From positions 744,001 through 808,000 of the forward strand of contig NZ_CP010681.1 in assembly GCF_002407245.1 (NCBI RefSeq): DNA of 64,000 bases. The letters run 5' to 3'. The stretch is from Phaeobacter piscinae (GTDB taxonomy: Bacteria > Pseudomonadota > Alphaproteobacteria > Rhodobacterales > Rhodobacteraceae). Below, in pieces: positions 51,369 to 59,810 of this stretch (positions are counted from its first letter, which is position 1; each line of letters opens with the position of its first letter). The translations under genes and the position numbers were made by a program. The notes under the pieces are model-generated. The model made no database searches and was not told the origin of the DNA. It saw nothing but the letters and a program-made list of their open reading frames with translations.

Positions 51369-52133
51369 TCAGCCGGTCTCGGGGGCACCCAACCCGGCGT
51401 GGGCCGGATCTGCGGGCTGATCTGCCAGCGGGCCATAGAGGATCAGCACCGGCGCGGTGGTCCGCATCGCCCGCAATGCGGCCGGCAGATCCCCCACTGT
51501 ATGGCAATGCAGCTCCTGCTCCGGTGTCGACACCCCCAGCGCCACCAGCGCATGTGTCTGGGGCGGCAACCCCGCCTCCATCAGCTTTTCCGCCAGCGCC
51601 GCAAAGGTGCTCTTGCCCATGTAGACAACCGTTGTGGCCTCACCATCGGCAAGGGCGGCCATATTCAGATTGTCCGGCAGGCCACCGGTGACGTCATGGC
51701 CGGTAATGAACTGCAGCCGCCGCGCCGTCATGCGCCGGGTCAGCGGGATGTTCGCCGCCGCCGCCGCCGCCGAGGCGGCCGTGACGCCGGGCACAATCTC
51801 AAACCCGATCCCGGCCTGCCGCAGCGCGGTGATCTCTTCTTCCAACCGGCCAAACACACCGGAATCCCCGGATTTCAGCCGCACCACATGCAGGCCACTC
51901 TGGGCGTAATCGACCAGCAGCCGGCTCACATGGTCCTGCTTGGGGGAGGGGCGGCCCGCCCGTTTGCCCACGCCCACCAGATCGGCGTCCGCGCGGGCAT
52001 GTGTCAGGATCGGCCCGGAGGACAGATCGTCAAACAGCACCGCATCCGCCGCCTCCAGCCGCTTCACCGCCTTCACGGTCAGCAGCTCCGGATCGCCGGG
52101 GCCAGAGGACACAAAGGAGACAAAGCCGCTCAT
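51369..52133 (-). CDS. cobA: Uroporphyrinogen-III C-methyltransferase
   Basis: A 254-aa SUMT that makes precorrin-2 from uroporphyrinogen III, the branch to siroheme and B12. Signatures: VSSGPGDPELLTVKAVKRL, DLVGVGKRAGRPSPKQDHV, RLKSGDSGVFGR, VPGVTAASAAAAAANIPLT, and VVYMGKSTFAAL. It overlaps cobB by 4 bp and ends the leftward cob operon. Confidence 0.95.
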   Translation of the reverse strand: MSGFVSFVSSGPGDPELLTVKAVKRLEAADAVLFDDLSSGPILTHARADADLVGVGKRAGRPSPKQDHVSRLLVDYAQSGLHVVRLKSGDSGVFGRLEEEITALRQAGIGFEIVPGVTAASAAAAAANIPLTRRMTARRLQFITGHDVTGGLPDNLNMAALADGEATTVVYMGKSTFAALAEKLMEAGLPPQTHALVALGVSTPEQELHCHTVGDLPAALRAMRTTAPVLILYGPLADQPADPAHAGLGAPETG

Positions 52134-53449
52134 CCCTGCTCTCCGGTGATCAGATGGAAGAAGGTGCCGGTGACATGGCCCTTGATGGAACCAGTCTCTG
52201 GCACCGGGTTGCCGTCAGCGTCCATGACATTGGCCAGCGGCGCGTCGGGTTCTTCCAGAATGGTGGAATAATGGAATTCATGCCCGCGCAACGCCGTGCC
52301 TGCCTCAAAGCCGGGCATCCCCGCCTGCAGAATGGCGCGGCGGTAGCCGAGGTGGAATTTGCGCTTCTCGTAAGAGGTCACGAGGCCCAGCAGCCCCAGC
52401 ATCTGGTGGCGGGTGCCCGCCTTGTCGATCAGTGCCTCCCCCAGCGCCATATAGCCGCCGCACTCACCATGCACCGGCTTGGTCTCGGCATGTTTGCGAA
52501 CGCCCGCGCGGAAGGTCTCCGCCGCCGCCAGCGTGCCGCCATGCAGCTCAGGGTAGCCACCGGGCAGCCAGACCAGATCGGCGTCCGCCGCCGGGGCCTC
52601 ATCCGCCAGCGGCGAGAACGGCAGGATCTCTGCCCCCGCCGCGCGCCAGCCGGTCAGAAGATGCGGATAGGTGAAGGAAAACGCCGCATCCCGCGCCAGT
52701 GCAATCCGCTGGGCGGGCGGCGTGGGCAAGCTGGCAGCCGCAGGGGCCGCCCCCGACAGTGCCGCCGATTTGATCGCCTCCATATCCACATGCTCACGCA
52801 GGAAGGACGCATAGCCTGCAATCGCGGCTTCCAGATCCGGATGTTCCACCGCCTGAATGAGGCCCAGATGCCGCTCTGGCAGCGCCAGATCGCCACGCCG
52901 GGGCAGGGAACCCAGCACCTTGATCCCGGCCTTCTCCATGCCCAATCGCGTCAGCCGCTCATGCCGCGGGCTGGCAACCCGGTTCAGAATGACCCCGGCA
53001 AAAGGCAGGTCAGGATCATAGTTCTTGAACCCCAGCGCCGTGGCCGCCGCCGATTGCGCCTGACCGCCCACATCAACCACCAGCACGACCGGCCAGCCCA
53101 TGCGCTTGGCGGTCTCGGCAGAGGAACCAAAGCCCGACTGCCCGCGTGTCGCTACCCCGTCATACAGCCCCATGGAGCCTTCGCCGATGCAGATTTCCGC
53201 GCCTGCCGCCTGTCCGGTGACCGCATCCAAGAGGCCTGCGTCCATCGCCCAGGTGTCGAGGTTGAAACTGGGCCGTTTCGCTGCTGCCAGATGAAACGCC
53301 GGGTCGATGTAATCCGGCCCGCTCTTGTAGGGCTGCACCACAAGGCCATCCTCAGCGAGCGCCCGCAGCAGGCCCAGCATCACGGTGGTTTTGCCGGTGC
53401 CCGAGGAGGGCGCGGAAATCATCAGTCCGGGAGGGGTCATATCAGTCAT
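52130..53449 (-). CDS. cobB: Cobyrinate / hydrogenobyrinate a,c-diamide synthase
   Basis: A 439-aa ATP-dependent amidase. The N-terminal P-loop is [19 protein letters not shown], followed by [13 protein letters not shown], and the C-terminal class I glutaminase-like domain has [14 protein letters not shown] with the nucleophile Cys. It amidates side chains a and c of hydrogenobyrinic acid in the aerobic pathway. Start 53449 is chosen because GGAG lies eight bases before it; it overlaps the cobM end by 8 bp. Confidence 0.94.
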   Translation of the reverse strand: MTDMTPPGLMISAPSSGTGKTTVMLGLLRALAEDGLVVQPYKSGPDYIDPAFHLAAAKRPSFNLDTWAMDAGLLDAVTGQAAGAEICIGEGSMGLYDGVATRGQSGFGSSAETAKRMGWPVVLVVDVGGQAQSAAATALGFKNYDPDLPFAGVILNRVASPRHERLTRLGMEKAGIKVLGSLPRRGDLALPERHLGLIQAVEHPDLEAAIAGYASFLREHVDMEAIKSAALSGAAPAAASLPTPPAQRIALARDAAFSFTYPHLLTGWRAAGAEILPFSPLADEAPAADADLVWLPGGYPELHGGTLAAAETFRAGVRKHAETKPVHGECGGYMALGEALIDKAGTRHQMLGLLGLVTSYEKRKFHLGYRRAILQAGMPGFEAGTALRGHEFHYSTILEEPDAPLANVMDADGNPVPETGSIKGHVTGTFFHLITGEQG

Positions 53450-54236
53450 CGCCATGGCTCCAGCTGGACCATGGGCTGTCGGCGCTTTGCGGCCGGTAGC
53501 GGCGGTCGTAATCGGCAGAGTAGAGGCAGCTTTCGTCAAAGCCTTCGCCCTTCAGCACCGGCCCCACCAGAATGAGCGCCGTGCGGGAGATCTTCTCGTC
53601 CAGCGAGTCCTTGAGTGTCTCCAGCGTGGCGCGGTGGATCTGCTGATCCGGCCAGCTGGCGCGGTACACCACCGCCACCGGGCAATCTGCGCCATAATGG
53701 GGCGTGAGGCTCTCGACCACATGATCCAGATTGCCGATAGACAGATGGATCGCCAGCGTGGCGCCGGTCTTGGCAAAATTCTCCAGCGATTCACCTTCCG
53801 GCATTGAGGACGCCCGCCCCGGCGTACGGGTCAGCACTACCGACTGGCCAAGGCCGGGCAGGGTCAGCTCGGTCCCCAGCGCCGCCGCAGCAGCGGCAAA
53901 GGACGGCACCCCGGGGGTGACTGATACCGGAATGCCCTCGGCTTTCAGGCGGCGCAGCTGCTCGCCCATCGCCGACCACACTGACAGATCGCCCGAATGC
54001 AGGCGGGCGACGTCCTGACCAGCCTCATGCGCCGCCTTGATCTCACCCACGATGGCCTCCAGATCCATCGCCGCCGTGTTGATAATCTTGGCATCCGCCG
54101 GGCAGTGGCTCAGGATTTCCTCCGGCACTAGCGAACCGGCATAGAGGCACACCGGGCAGGACGCGATGATGTCGCGCCCGCGCAGGGTCAGAAGGTCGGC
54201 AGCGCCCGGTCCGGCGCCAATGAAGTGAACGGTCAT
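53442..54236 (-). CDS. cobM: Precorrin-4 C11-methyltransferase
   Basis: A 264-aa SAM methyltransferase: [69 protein letters not shown] and VYRASWPDQ. It forms precorrin-5. The YAGSLV segment distinguishes CobM from the other cob methylases. It overlaps cobE by 4 bp and cobB by 8 bp. Confidence 0.95.
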   Translation of the reverse strand: MTVHFIGAGPGAADLLTLRGRDIIASCPVCLYAGSLVPEEILSHCPADAKIINTAAMDLEAIVGEIKAAHEAGQDVARLHSGDLSVWSAMGEQLRRLKAEGIPVSVTPGVPSFAAAAAALGTELTLPGLGQSVVLTRTPGRASSMPEGESLENFAKTGATLAIHLSIGNLDHVVESLTPHYGADCPVAVVYRASWPDQQIHRATLETLKDSLDEKISRTALILVGPVLKGEGFDESCLYSADYDRRYRPQSADSPWSSWSHGDD

Positions 54237-54610
54237 GGCTCAAGTCTTTCTGCTATGGCCGCGGTGGCAAGCCCATCCGCGGTGACAACTCTCGGGGCCA
54301 GAAGACGCGCCCGCGCCCCCGGTGTCCCATGGCGCGCGCCCGCCAGCGCCGCGGCTTCCGCCAGCGACCCAGTGCCGAACCGCGCCTTGATCCGGGGCGA
54401 GCAGGTCAAGGTCTGCTCCCCGGCAATATCCTGTTCCGGCAGCGCAATCACCGGCAGGCCGATGCTGCGCGCAAAGTCCTGCATGGCAGGCGCTGCAGCC
54501 TTTTCCGCGACAGAGGCCAGCGCATCCACACGCTGGCCAGTCAGCGCCAAAGCCGCCTGCAAATCCGCCGCCGTTGCAGAGGCTCGAAATCCGATCCCTG
54601 CCACTTTCAT
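54233..54610 (-). CDS. cobE: Cobalamin biosynthesis protein CobE (CbiG C-terminal-like)
   Basis: A 125-aa protein matching the C-terminal CbiG/CobE domain: [19 protein letters not shown], a middle [16 protein letters not shown] and [14 protein letters not shown]. CobE is required in the aerobic pathway and is thought to bind or channel an intermediate; no catalytic residues are known. It overlaps both cobL and cobM by 4 bp. Confidence 0.9.
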   Translation of the reverse strand: MKVAGIGFRASATAADLQAALALTGQRVDALASVAEKAAAPAMQDFARSIGLPVIALPEQDIAGEQTLTCSPRIKARFGTGSLAEAAALAGARHGTPGARARLLAPRVVTADGLATAAIAERLEP

Positions 54611-55806
54611 CGCGTGACGCTCCACTGAATGACAGGCCGCGCGCGCCGCCAGTCGCGCATGGAGCCCAGGGGTCCGGCTTCGGCGATCTCTGCCTTCAGC
54701 AGGTGTCCGCCATACGTCGCATGGGCCTGCATCAGCAGGGTTTCTGTTTCCAGGGTGACGCCATTGGCCACCAGCCGCGTGCCCTCGGGTAGGATGTCCC
54801 ACAGGTGGTCCAGCAGCGCCTGCGAGCCGCCACCGCCGATAAATACACAATCGGGCAGCGGCTGGTCCTTCAGCACATCGGGCGCTTTGCCCAGCACGGC
54901 CTGCATCCGGTGGTCCAGCCCGAAGGCTGCCGCATTGGCGCGGATGTTTGCCAGCCGACTCTCGCGCGGCTCGAACGTGACGGCCTGCGCCCCCTGTGCC
55001 GCCAGACACCACTCGACAGAGATTGAACCAGAGCCGCCGCCGATATCCCACAGCAGCTCGCCCATGCGCGGTGCCAGGGCCGACAAGGTCAGTGCCCGAA
55101 TCGGCCGCTTGGTGATCTGCCCGTCGCTGGCAAAGAGATCATCCGCCAGCCCGGACGCCTGCGGCAGACCCTTGCGGCCCGCTGCCTCAACCGCCACGGC
55201 AACAGGGGCCTGAATGTCTTGCAGGTCAAAATCTTGTGCCGCTGAAGACCGCACCCTCTGACGCGGCCCGCCAAGGCATTCCATCACGGTCAGTCTTGAC
55301 GCTCCGAACCCTTCAGCGGTCAGCCATTCCGCCAGCTCTGCCGGTGCCGCCCCGTCCCGCAGGGTGCAGATCACCCGCACACCCTTGCCCAACAGTGGTC
55401 GCAGCCGCGCATAGGGGGCTGCATGCAGGCCAAGGCAAAGAACCTCCTCCAGCTTCCAGCCCAGCCGGTTCGCCGCCAGCGCAAAACACGCGGGCGCCGG
55501 GTGCGACACCCATTCACCCGCTTCAAGATCCCGCATCAGCGAGCCGCCCGCGCCGTGCCAGAACGGATCACCTGAGGCCAAAACCACTACGCGCCGCCCG
55601 CGCATCGCCAGCACCGGTTCAGTGGAAAACGGCACCGGCCAGGGCTGCCCCTTGCCGCCAGCACCAGCCAATTCCAGATGCCGGGGCCCGCCGAAAATAA
55701 CCTCGGCCTCCACCAGCGCCTTCCGGCTTGCATCACTCAGGCCTTCCAGTCCATTTTCGCCCAGACCAATGATTGTGAGCCAGTGTTTGGAAAGGCCATC
55801 AGACAT
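54607..55806 (-). CDS. cobL: Precorrin-6B C5,15-methyltransferase (decarboxylating)
   Basis: A 399-aa CbiE-CbiT fusion. The N-terminal CbiE half starts LTIIGLGENGLEGLSDAS; the C-terminal CbiT half has LWDIGGGSGSISVEW, the SAM site, and FIGGGGSQALLDHLW. It methylates C5 and C15 and decarboxylates the C12 acetate. AAGGA lies eight bases before the start. The ATG sits on the same CATG as the cobK start on the other strand, so the two genes are divergent with no space between them. Confidence 0.94.
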   Translation of the reverse strand: MSDGLSKHWLTIIGLGENGLEGLSDASRKALVEAEVIFGGPRHLELAGAGGKGQPWPVPFSTEPVLAMRGRRVVVLASGDPFWHGAGGSLMRDLEAGEWVSHPAPACFALAANRLGWKLEEVLCLGLHAAPYARLRPLLGKGVRVICTLRDGAAPAELAEWLTAEGFGASRLTVMECLGGPRQRVRSSAAQDFDLQDIQAPVAVAVEAAGRKGLPQASGLADDLFASDGQITKRPIRALTLSALAPRMGELLWDIGGGSGSISVEWCLAAQGAQAVTFEPRESRLANIRANAAAFGLDHRMQAVLGKAPDVLKDQPLPDCVFIGGGGSQALLDHLWDILPEGTRLVANGVTLETETLLMQAHATYGGHLLKAEIAEAGPLGSMRDWRRARPVIQWSVTR

Positions 55807-56548
55807 GACACGCATCCTTCTTCTGGGCGGCACCACCGAGGCCTCCAACCTGGCCAAAACCCTGGCCGAGGCGGGCGCAGATGCGGTGTTTTCCTACGCT
55901 GGCCGCACCGCCAAGCCGGTCCGCCAGCCGCTGCCAACCCGTGTGGGCGGCTTTGGCGGTGTGGACGGACTGGCGGCCTATCTGCTGGCCGAAGCCATCA
56001 CCCATGTGATCGATGCGACCCACCCGTTTGCCGCGCAGATGAGCACCAACGCGGTGCAGGCCTGCAAGTCGGTGGGGGTGCCGATCTGCGCCTTTGAACG
56101 CCCGGCCTGGCAGGCGGGCGAAGGCGACCAATGGGTTCACGCGGACAGCATTGAAGGCGCGGTGGACGCTCTGCCCGAGGCCCCCGCACGGGTGTTCCTG
56201 GCCATCGGCAAACAGAACCTCGCCCAATTCGCCGCCAAGCCCCAGCACCACTACCTCTTGCGGCTGGTGGACAAACCCGAGGCCCCTCTGCCTTTGCCGC
56301 ACGCCACGGTCGAAATCGCCCGTGGCCCGTTTGACATCGCGGGTGACACCGCCCTGATGCGGCGCCACGGCATCACCCATGTGGTGGCCAAGAACGCCGG
56401 CGGAACTGGTGCCGCGGCCAAACTCACTGCCGCGCGCACGCTCGGCCTGCCGGTCATCATGATCGGCAGACCCAAGGTGCCCGAGCGGCCCGTCCTGGGC
56501 AGCGTGGCAGAGGTTATGGCCTGGATTGCTCATCCTTCGGCAGCGTAG
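55805..56548 (+). CDS. cobK: Precorrin-6A reductase
   Basis: A 247-aa NADPH reductase that forms precorrin-6B. ILLLGGTTEASNLAKTLAEA at the N-terminus, ATHPFAAQMSTNAV and VAKNAGGTGAAAKLTAARTL near the C-terminus are the family motifs. It is the only cob gene here read rightward. Its start codon shares CATG with cobL and its 3' end overlaps the convergent cobJ by 19 bp. GGAAAGG lies before the start, inside cobL. Confidence 0.94.
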   Translation: MTRILLLGGTTEASNLAKTLAEAGADAVFSYAGRTAKPVRQPLPTRVGGFGGVDGLAAYLLAEAITHVIDATHPFAAQMSTNAVQACKSVGVPICAFERPAWQAGEGDQWVHADSIEGAVDALPEAPARVFLAIGKQNLAQFAAKPQHHYLLRLVDKPEAPLPLPHATVEIARGPFDIAGDTALMRRHGITHVVAKNAGGTGAAAKLTAARTLGLPVIMIGRPKVPERPVLGSVAEVMAWIAHPSAA

Positions 56549-57294
56549 CGGGGGGTGTAGACGTAATTGCCAATGCGCCGCGTGTCGCGGTTGCCAACAA
56601 TCACCACGGTGCGCATATCGGCCATCTCAGGCGTTGCGTCCTTCAGCGGCAGGGTCAGCAGCTCTTGTCCCGGCTTGGTCACGTCACGGGCAAAGGTGAT
56701 CAGCGTGTCCCGGCCGCAGGCCTCCCGCAGGATGTCCAAAGCACGGGCAAACTGATGCGGCCGCGACTTGGAGCGCGGGTTGTAAAACGCCATCGCCAGC
56801 CCGGCCTCGCCCACCAGCTGCAGGCGCTTTTCAATGAGGCTCCAGGGTTTCAGGTTGTCGCTGAGATTGATGGCGGCAAAATCATGCCCTAGCGGCGCGC
56901 CGATGGCGGCAGCAGCGGCCAGCATCGCGGTGATGCCGGGTAGTACCTTGATCTCCAGATCCAGCCATTCGGGATGGGTTTCGGCATTGTTTTCAAGCGC
57001 TTCGAACACGGCAGAGGCCATGGCAAACACGCCGGGATCACCCGAGGAGACCACCACAACCCGCTTGCCGGCGGCGGCCATTTCCAGCGCATGGGCGGCG
57101 CGGTCGACCTCGACCCGGTTGTCGCTGGCGTGCAGGGTCAGCCCCTCACGCGGCGCGATGCGTTTGACATAGGGAATATAGCCAACGATATCAGTAGCTT
57201 CGTCAATCACGTCGCGGACTTCCTGCGTCACCAGCGCGTCGCTTCCGGGGCCGAGGCCGGCAATCACCACCCAGCCATTTCCTGTGTTGCTCAT
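56530..57294 (-). CDS. cobJ: Precorrin-3B C17-methyltransferase
   Basis: A 254-aa methylase that contracts the ring to precorrin-4. Motifs: VVIAGLGPGSDALVTQEV, DIVGYIPYVKRI, VVVSSGDPGVFAMASAV, PGITAMLAAAAAIGAPLGHDF and MAFYNPRSKSRPHQ. Start 57294 overlaps the cobI stop by 4 bp. Its end overlaps cobK on the other strand. Confidence 0.95.
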   Translation of the reverse strand: MSNTGNGWVVIAGLGPGSDALVTQEVRDVIDEATDIVGYIPYVKRIAPREGLTLHASDNRVEVDRAAHALEMAAAGKRVVVVSSGDPGVFAMASAVFEALENNAETHPEWLDLEIKVLPGITAMLAAAAAIGAPLGHDFAAINLSDNLKPWSLIEKRLQLVGEAGLAMAFYNPRSKSRPHQFARALDILREACGRDTLITFARDVTKPGQELLTLPLKDATPEMADMRTVVIVGNRDTRRIGNYVYTPRYAAEG

Positions 57295-58007
57295 GGCCGA
57301 CGCCCCTGTCCGTGCACCAATACGATGGAGAAGTAAGGCACCTCGCCCTCGATCTCCGACAGTTTCTGCACGCTCTGCCCCGGCATGGTGCCGCGTTCCA
57401 CGAGCCATGCGTCATCGGCGCGGCCCGCGCGTTCCAGCGCGCGGCGCAGCTTGGGCAGGTTGCGGCCGATCTTCATGACGACCAGCGCGTCGGTTTCCGC
57501 TGCGCGTTTGGCCAGCTCATCCTCGCTGAGGGTGGCCATGGCCACGGTCAGAACATCGTCCCCCCAGGTGATCGGCTGGCCGGAGGCGGTCCAGCAGCCG
57601 GACATGCCGGTGATGCCCGGAATGATCTCCTGCTCCGCACGGCCCTGCAGGCGGGTATAAAGGTGCATGTAGGAGCCATAAAGGAACGGGTCGCCTTCGC
57701 AGAGCACCACCACGTCCTCATCCTTGGCGATCTCGGCCAGGGTATCGGCCCACTGGTCATAGAATTCCGCCAGCACCCGGTTGTACTCGGGGTCCGAGAA
57801 ATGGATCTCGGTCGTGACCGGATATTCCATCGCGTGTTCGGTGACGTCCTCGGCCAGCATCCCGTCCACGATCGCGCGGGCCTGGCCCTTGCGGCCGGCC
57901 TTGCGGAAATAGGCGATGTGACGCGCGCCTGTGATCATCCGGTGCGACCGCACGCTCATCAAATCGGGATCACCGGGGCCGAGCCCTGCGCAGAAGACAG
58001 TACCCAT
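57291..58007 (-). CDS. cobI: Precorrin-2 C20-methyltransferase
   Basis: A 238-aa SAM methyltransferase: FCAGLGPGDPDLMSVRSHR, VVLCEGDPFLYGSYMHLY, IPGITGMSGCWTASGQPI and MKIGRNLPKLRRAL. It makes precorrin-3A. It starts two bases after the cobH stop. Confidence 0.95.
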   Translation of the reverse strand: MGTVFCAGLGPGDPDLMSVRSHRMITGARHIAYFRKAGRKGQARAIVDGMLAEDVTEHAMEYPVTTEIHFSDPEYNRVLAEFYDQWADTLAEIAKDEDVVVLCEGDPFLYGSYMHLYTRLQGRAEQEIIPGITGMSGCWTASGQPITWGDDVLTVAMATLSEDELAKRAAETDALVVMKIGRNLPKLRRALERAGRADDAWLVERGTMPGQSVQKLSEIEGEVPYFSIVLVHGQGRRP

Positions 58008-58009
58008 GG

Positions 58010-58639
58010 TTATTCTTTCCAGCTCGCCAGCGCGTTGACCGCAGCCACCGTGATGGCGGAGCCACCCAGACGGCCCTTCACGATCATCGACGGTACCGGC
58101 AGGTCTTCCATCAGCGCGTCCTTGGATTCCATCGCGCCGACAAAACCCACCGGGCAACCGATGATGGCGGCGGGGCGGGGGCACGCGGGGTCTTGCAGCA
58201 TATTCAGCAGGTGGAACAGCGCGGTGGGGGCGTTGCCGATAGCCACGACAGCGCCTTCCAGTTTCGGGCGCCACAGCTCCAGCGCCGCTGCCGAACGGGT
58301 GTTGGACATTTCCTTGGCCATATCCGGCACTTTCGGGTCGCGCAGGGTGCAGATCACCTCGTTGTCCACAGGCAGGCGCGGGCGGGTGATGCCTTCGCTC
58401 ACCATATAGGCGTCACACAGGATCGGCGCGCCGTTGGCAAGCGCTGCGCGGGCGGTCTCGGCCATGCCATCGGAAAACCGCACGTACTCTTCCAGCCCCA
58501 CCATACCGGCGGCGTGGATCATGCGCACGACGACGCTTTCCTCGTCCTTGTTGAAGCGCGCCAGATCGGCCTCGCGGCGAATGGTGGCAAAGCTTTCGGC
58601 ATAGATCGCGGCGCCGTTGGTCTCATAGGTGTGGAGCAT
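58010..58639 (-). CDS. cobH: Precorrin-8X methylmutase
   Basis: A 209-aa mutase that moves the C11 methyl to C12, giving hydrogenobyrinic acid. MIHAAGMVGLEEYVRFSD contains the catalytic His region, and IGCPVGFVGAMESKDAL is the C-terminal signature. It lies one base after the cobG stop and two before cobI. Confidence 0.95.
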   Translation of the reverse strand: MLHTYETNGAAIYAESFATIRREADLARFNKDEESVVVRMIHAAGMVGLEEYVRFSDGMAETARAALANGAPILCDAYMVSEGITRPRLPVDNEVICTLRDPKVPDMAKEMSNTRSAAALELWRPKLEGAVVAIGNAPTALFHLLNMLQDPACPRPAAIIGCPVGFVGAMESKDALMEDLPVPSMIVKGRLGGSAITVAAVNALASWKE

Positions 58640-58640
58640 G

Positions 58641-59810
58641 TCAGCTGCCCTCTGTCAGTAGGTCGGGAGTGGCGCGCAACGCGGCGGCGCTCAGGGAGGT
58701 GTTTAGCGGGTGATCGGCGGCAGTGCCATTGCAGATCAGGTCGAATGTATCCGCGCCGGTGGCCGTCAGGACCAGATCGGCCGGGCGGGGATGGGCGCAG
58801 CCCTTGGTGCAGCCGGAAATATGCAGGTGTTGACCCGCAGGGACCGCAGCGGCCAGATCGCGGGCCAGATCGCGCGTCACCGCGCGCGCCTGCGGGCAGC
58901 CGGGCGCGCCGGTGCAGGCGCTCACACGCAGGCGGGGATCCGTGGCGTCCAGGATCAGGCCGGGCAGGGGCGGCAGGCTGTCGATGCCTTCCACCAGCAG
59001 CATCCGCCAGGGGGTCAGCCGCAGCACGCCGTGACCGGCAAGTTTGGCCAGCGTGTGGGCAGGCATCTGGCCGAATTCCAGCGCCACCAACAGGCCAAAG
59101 GCGGTTGCACCCGGTCGCTGTGGTGCAAGCCGCGTTGCGCCGGGGGCGGGGGCGGCATGCGCTGCGGGGGGCGCGCGGCGCGCCATCAACTGGTGCATTC
59201 TGCCACGTCCCTCAGTCGCGCCGCCCTGATCGAGAAACCAGCGGGCCAGGGCGAGCGCCTCGCCAGCGGCTGCTTCTGCCGTCACTGGCAGGCCGGTGTC
59301 TGCCCCATCGGCCCGCAGGAGCAGCCCGTCCGGGCCGCGCTCAATACGGATATCGGCAGCGGTATCAGTCAGGACCGGAGCCGCGCCGCAATCCACCGCG
59401 AAGCCGAATTTTCCGGGCAACTTCAGATCCGTCGCCTCTGTCAGCGCGGCGGCCAGATCCAGCGCAATCTGGTGGCTTACATCCCCCGCCTGCCAGAAGG
59501 GCGTCAGGGTGATATTGCGCCGCGCCTCGGCACCCGCGTCCTCATCCAGCAGATCGAGATCACGCAACCCGGCGATCAGTGCCGCGTGGGCCTCTTCACG
59601 GATGCCGCGCAGCTGCAGGTTGGCGCGCGCCGAAATATCAACCAGACCCGAGCCATGCGCCTGCGAGAGAGTGGCCAGACCCCGCGCCTGTGCCGGGCTG
59701 AGCTGCCCCAAAGGCGCGCGCACCCGCACCACCAGCCCGTCACCCGACATCATCGGGCGCAGCGCACCGGGGCACCAGCCATAGACTTTGGGTGTGGCGG
59801 CGGCGCTCAC
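58641..59810 (-). CDS. cobG: Precorrin-3B synthase
   Basis: A 389-aa nitrite/sulfite-reductase-like monooxygenase. YGWCPGALRPMMSGDGLVVR starts the first ferredoxin-like half; cysteines in ACTGAPGCPQA and ISGCTKGCAH bind a 4Fe-4S cluster. CobG uses O2 for ring contraction, so this cluster encodes the aerobic route with CobG, not CobZ. It overlaps cobN by 4 bp. Confidence 0.93.
   Translation of the reverse strand: MSAAATPKVYGWCPGALRPMMSGDGLVVRVRAPLGQLSPAQARGLATLSQAHGSGLVDISARANLQLRGIREEAHAALIAGLRDLDLLDEDAGAEARRNITLTPFWQAGDVSHQIALDLAAALTEATDLKLPGKFGFAVDCGAAPVLTDTAADIRIERGPDGLLLRADGADTGLPVTAEAAAGEALALARWFLDQGGATEGRGRMHQLMARRAPPAAHAAPAPGATRLAPQRPGATAFGLLVALEFGQMPAHTLAKLAGHGVLRLTPWRMLLVEGIDSLPPLPGLILDATDPRLRVSACTGAPGCPQARAVTRDLARDLAAAVPAGQHLHISGCTKGCAHPRPADLVLTATGADTFDLICNGTAADHPLNTSLSAAALRATPDLLTEGS

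Noticed and set aside
51235..51507. Minus-strand frame overlapping the 3' end of cobA
   Set aside because: It overlaps cobA in another frame and has shadow-like Arg/Pro-rich composition.
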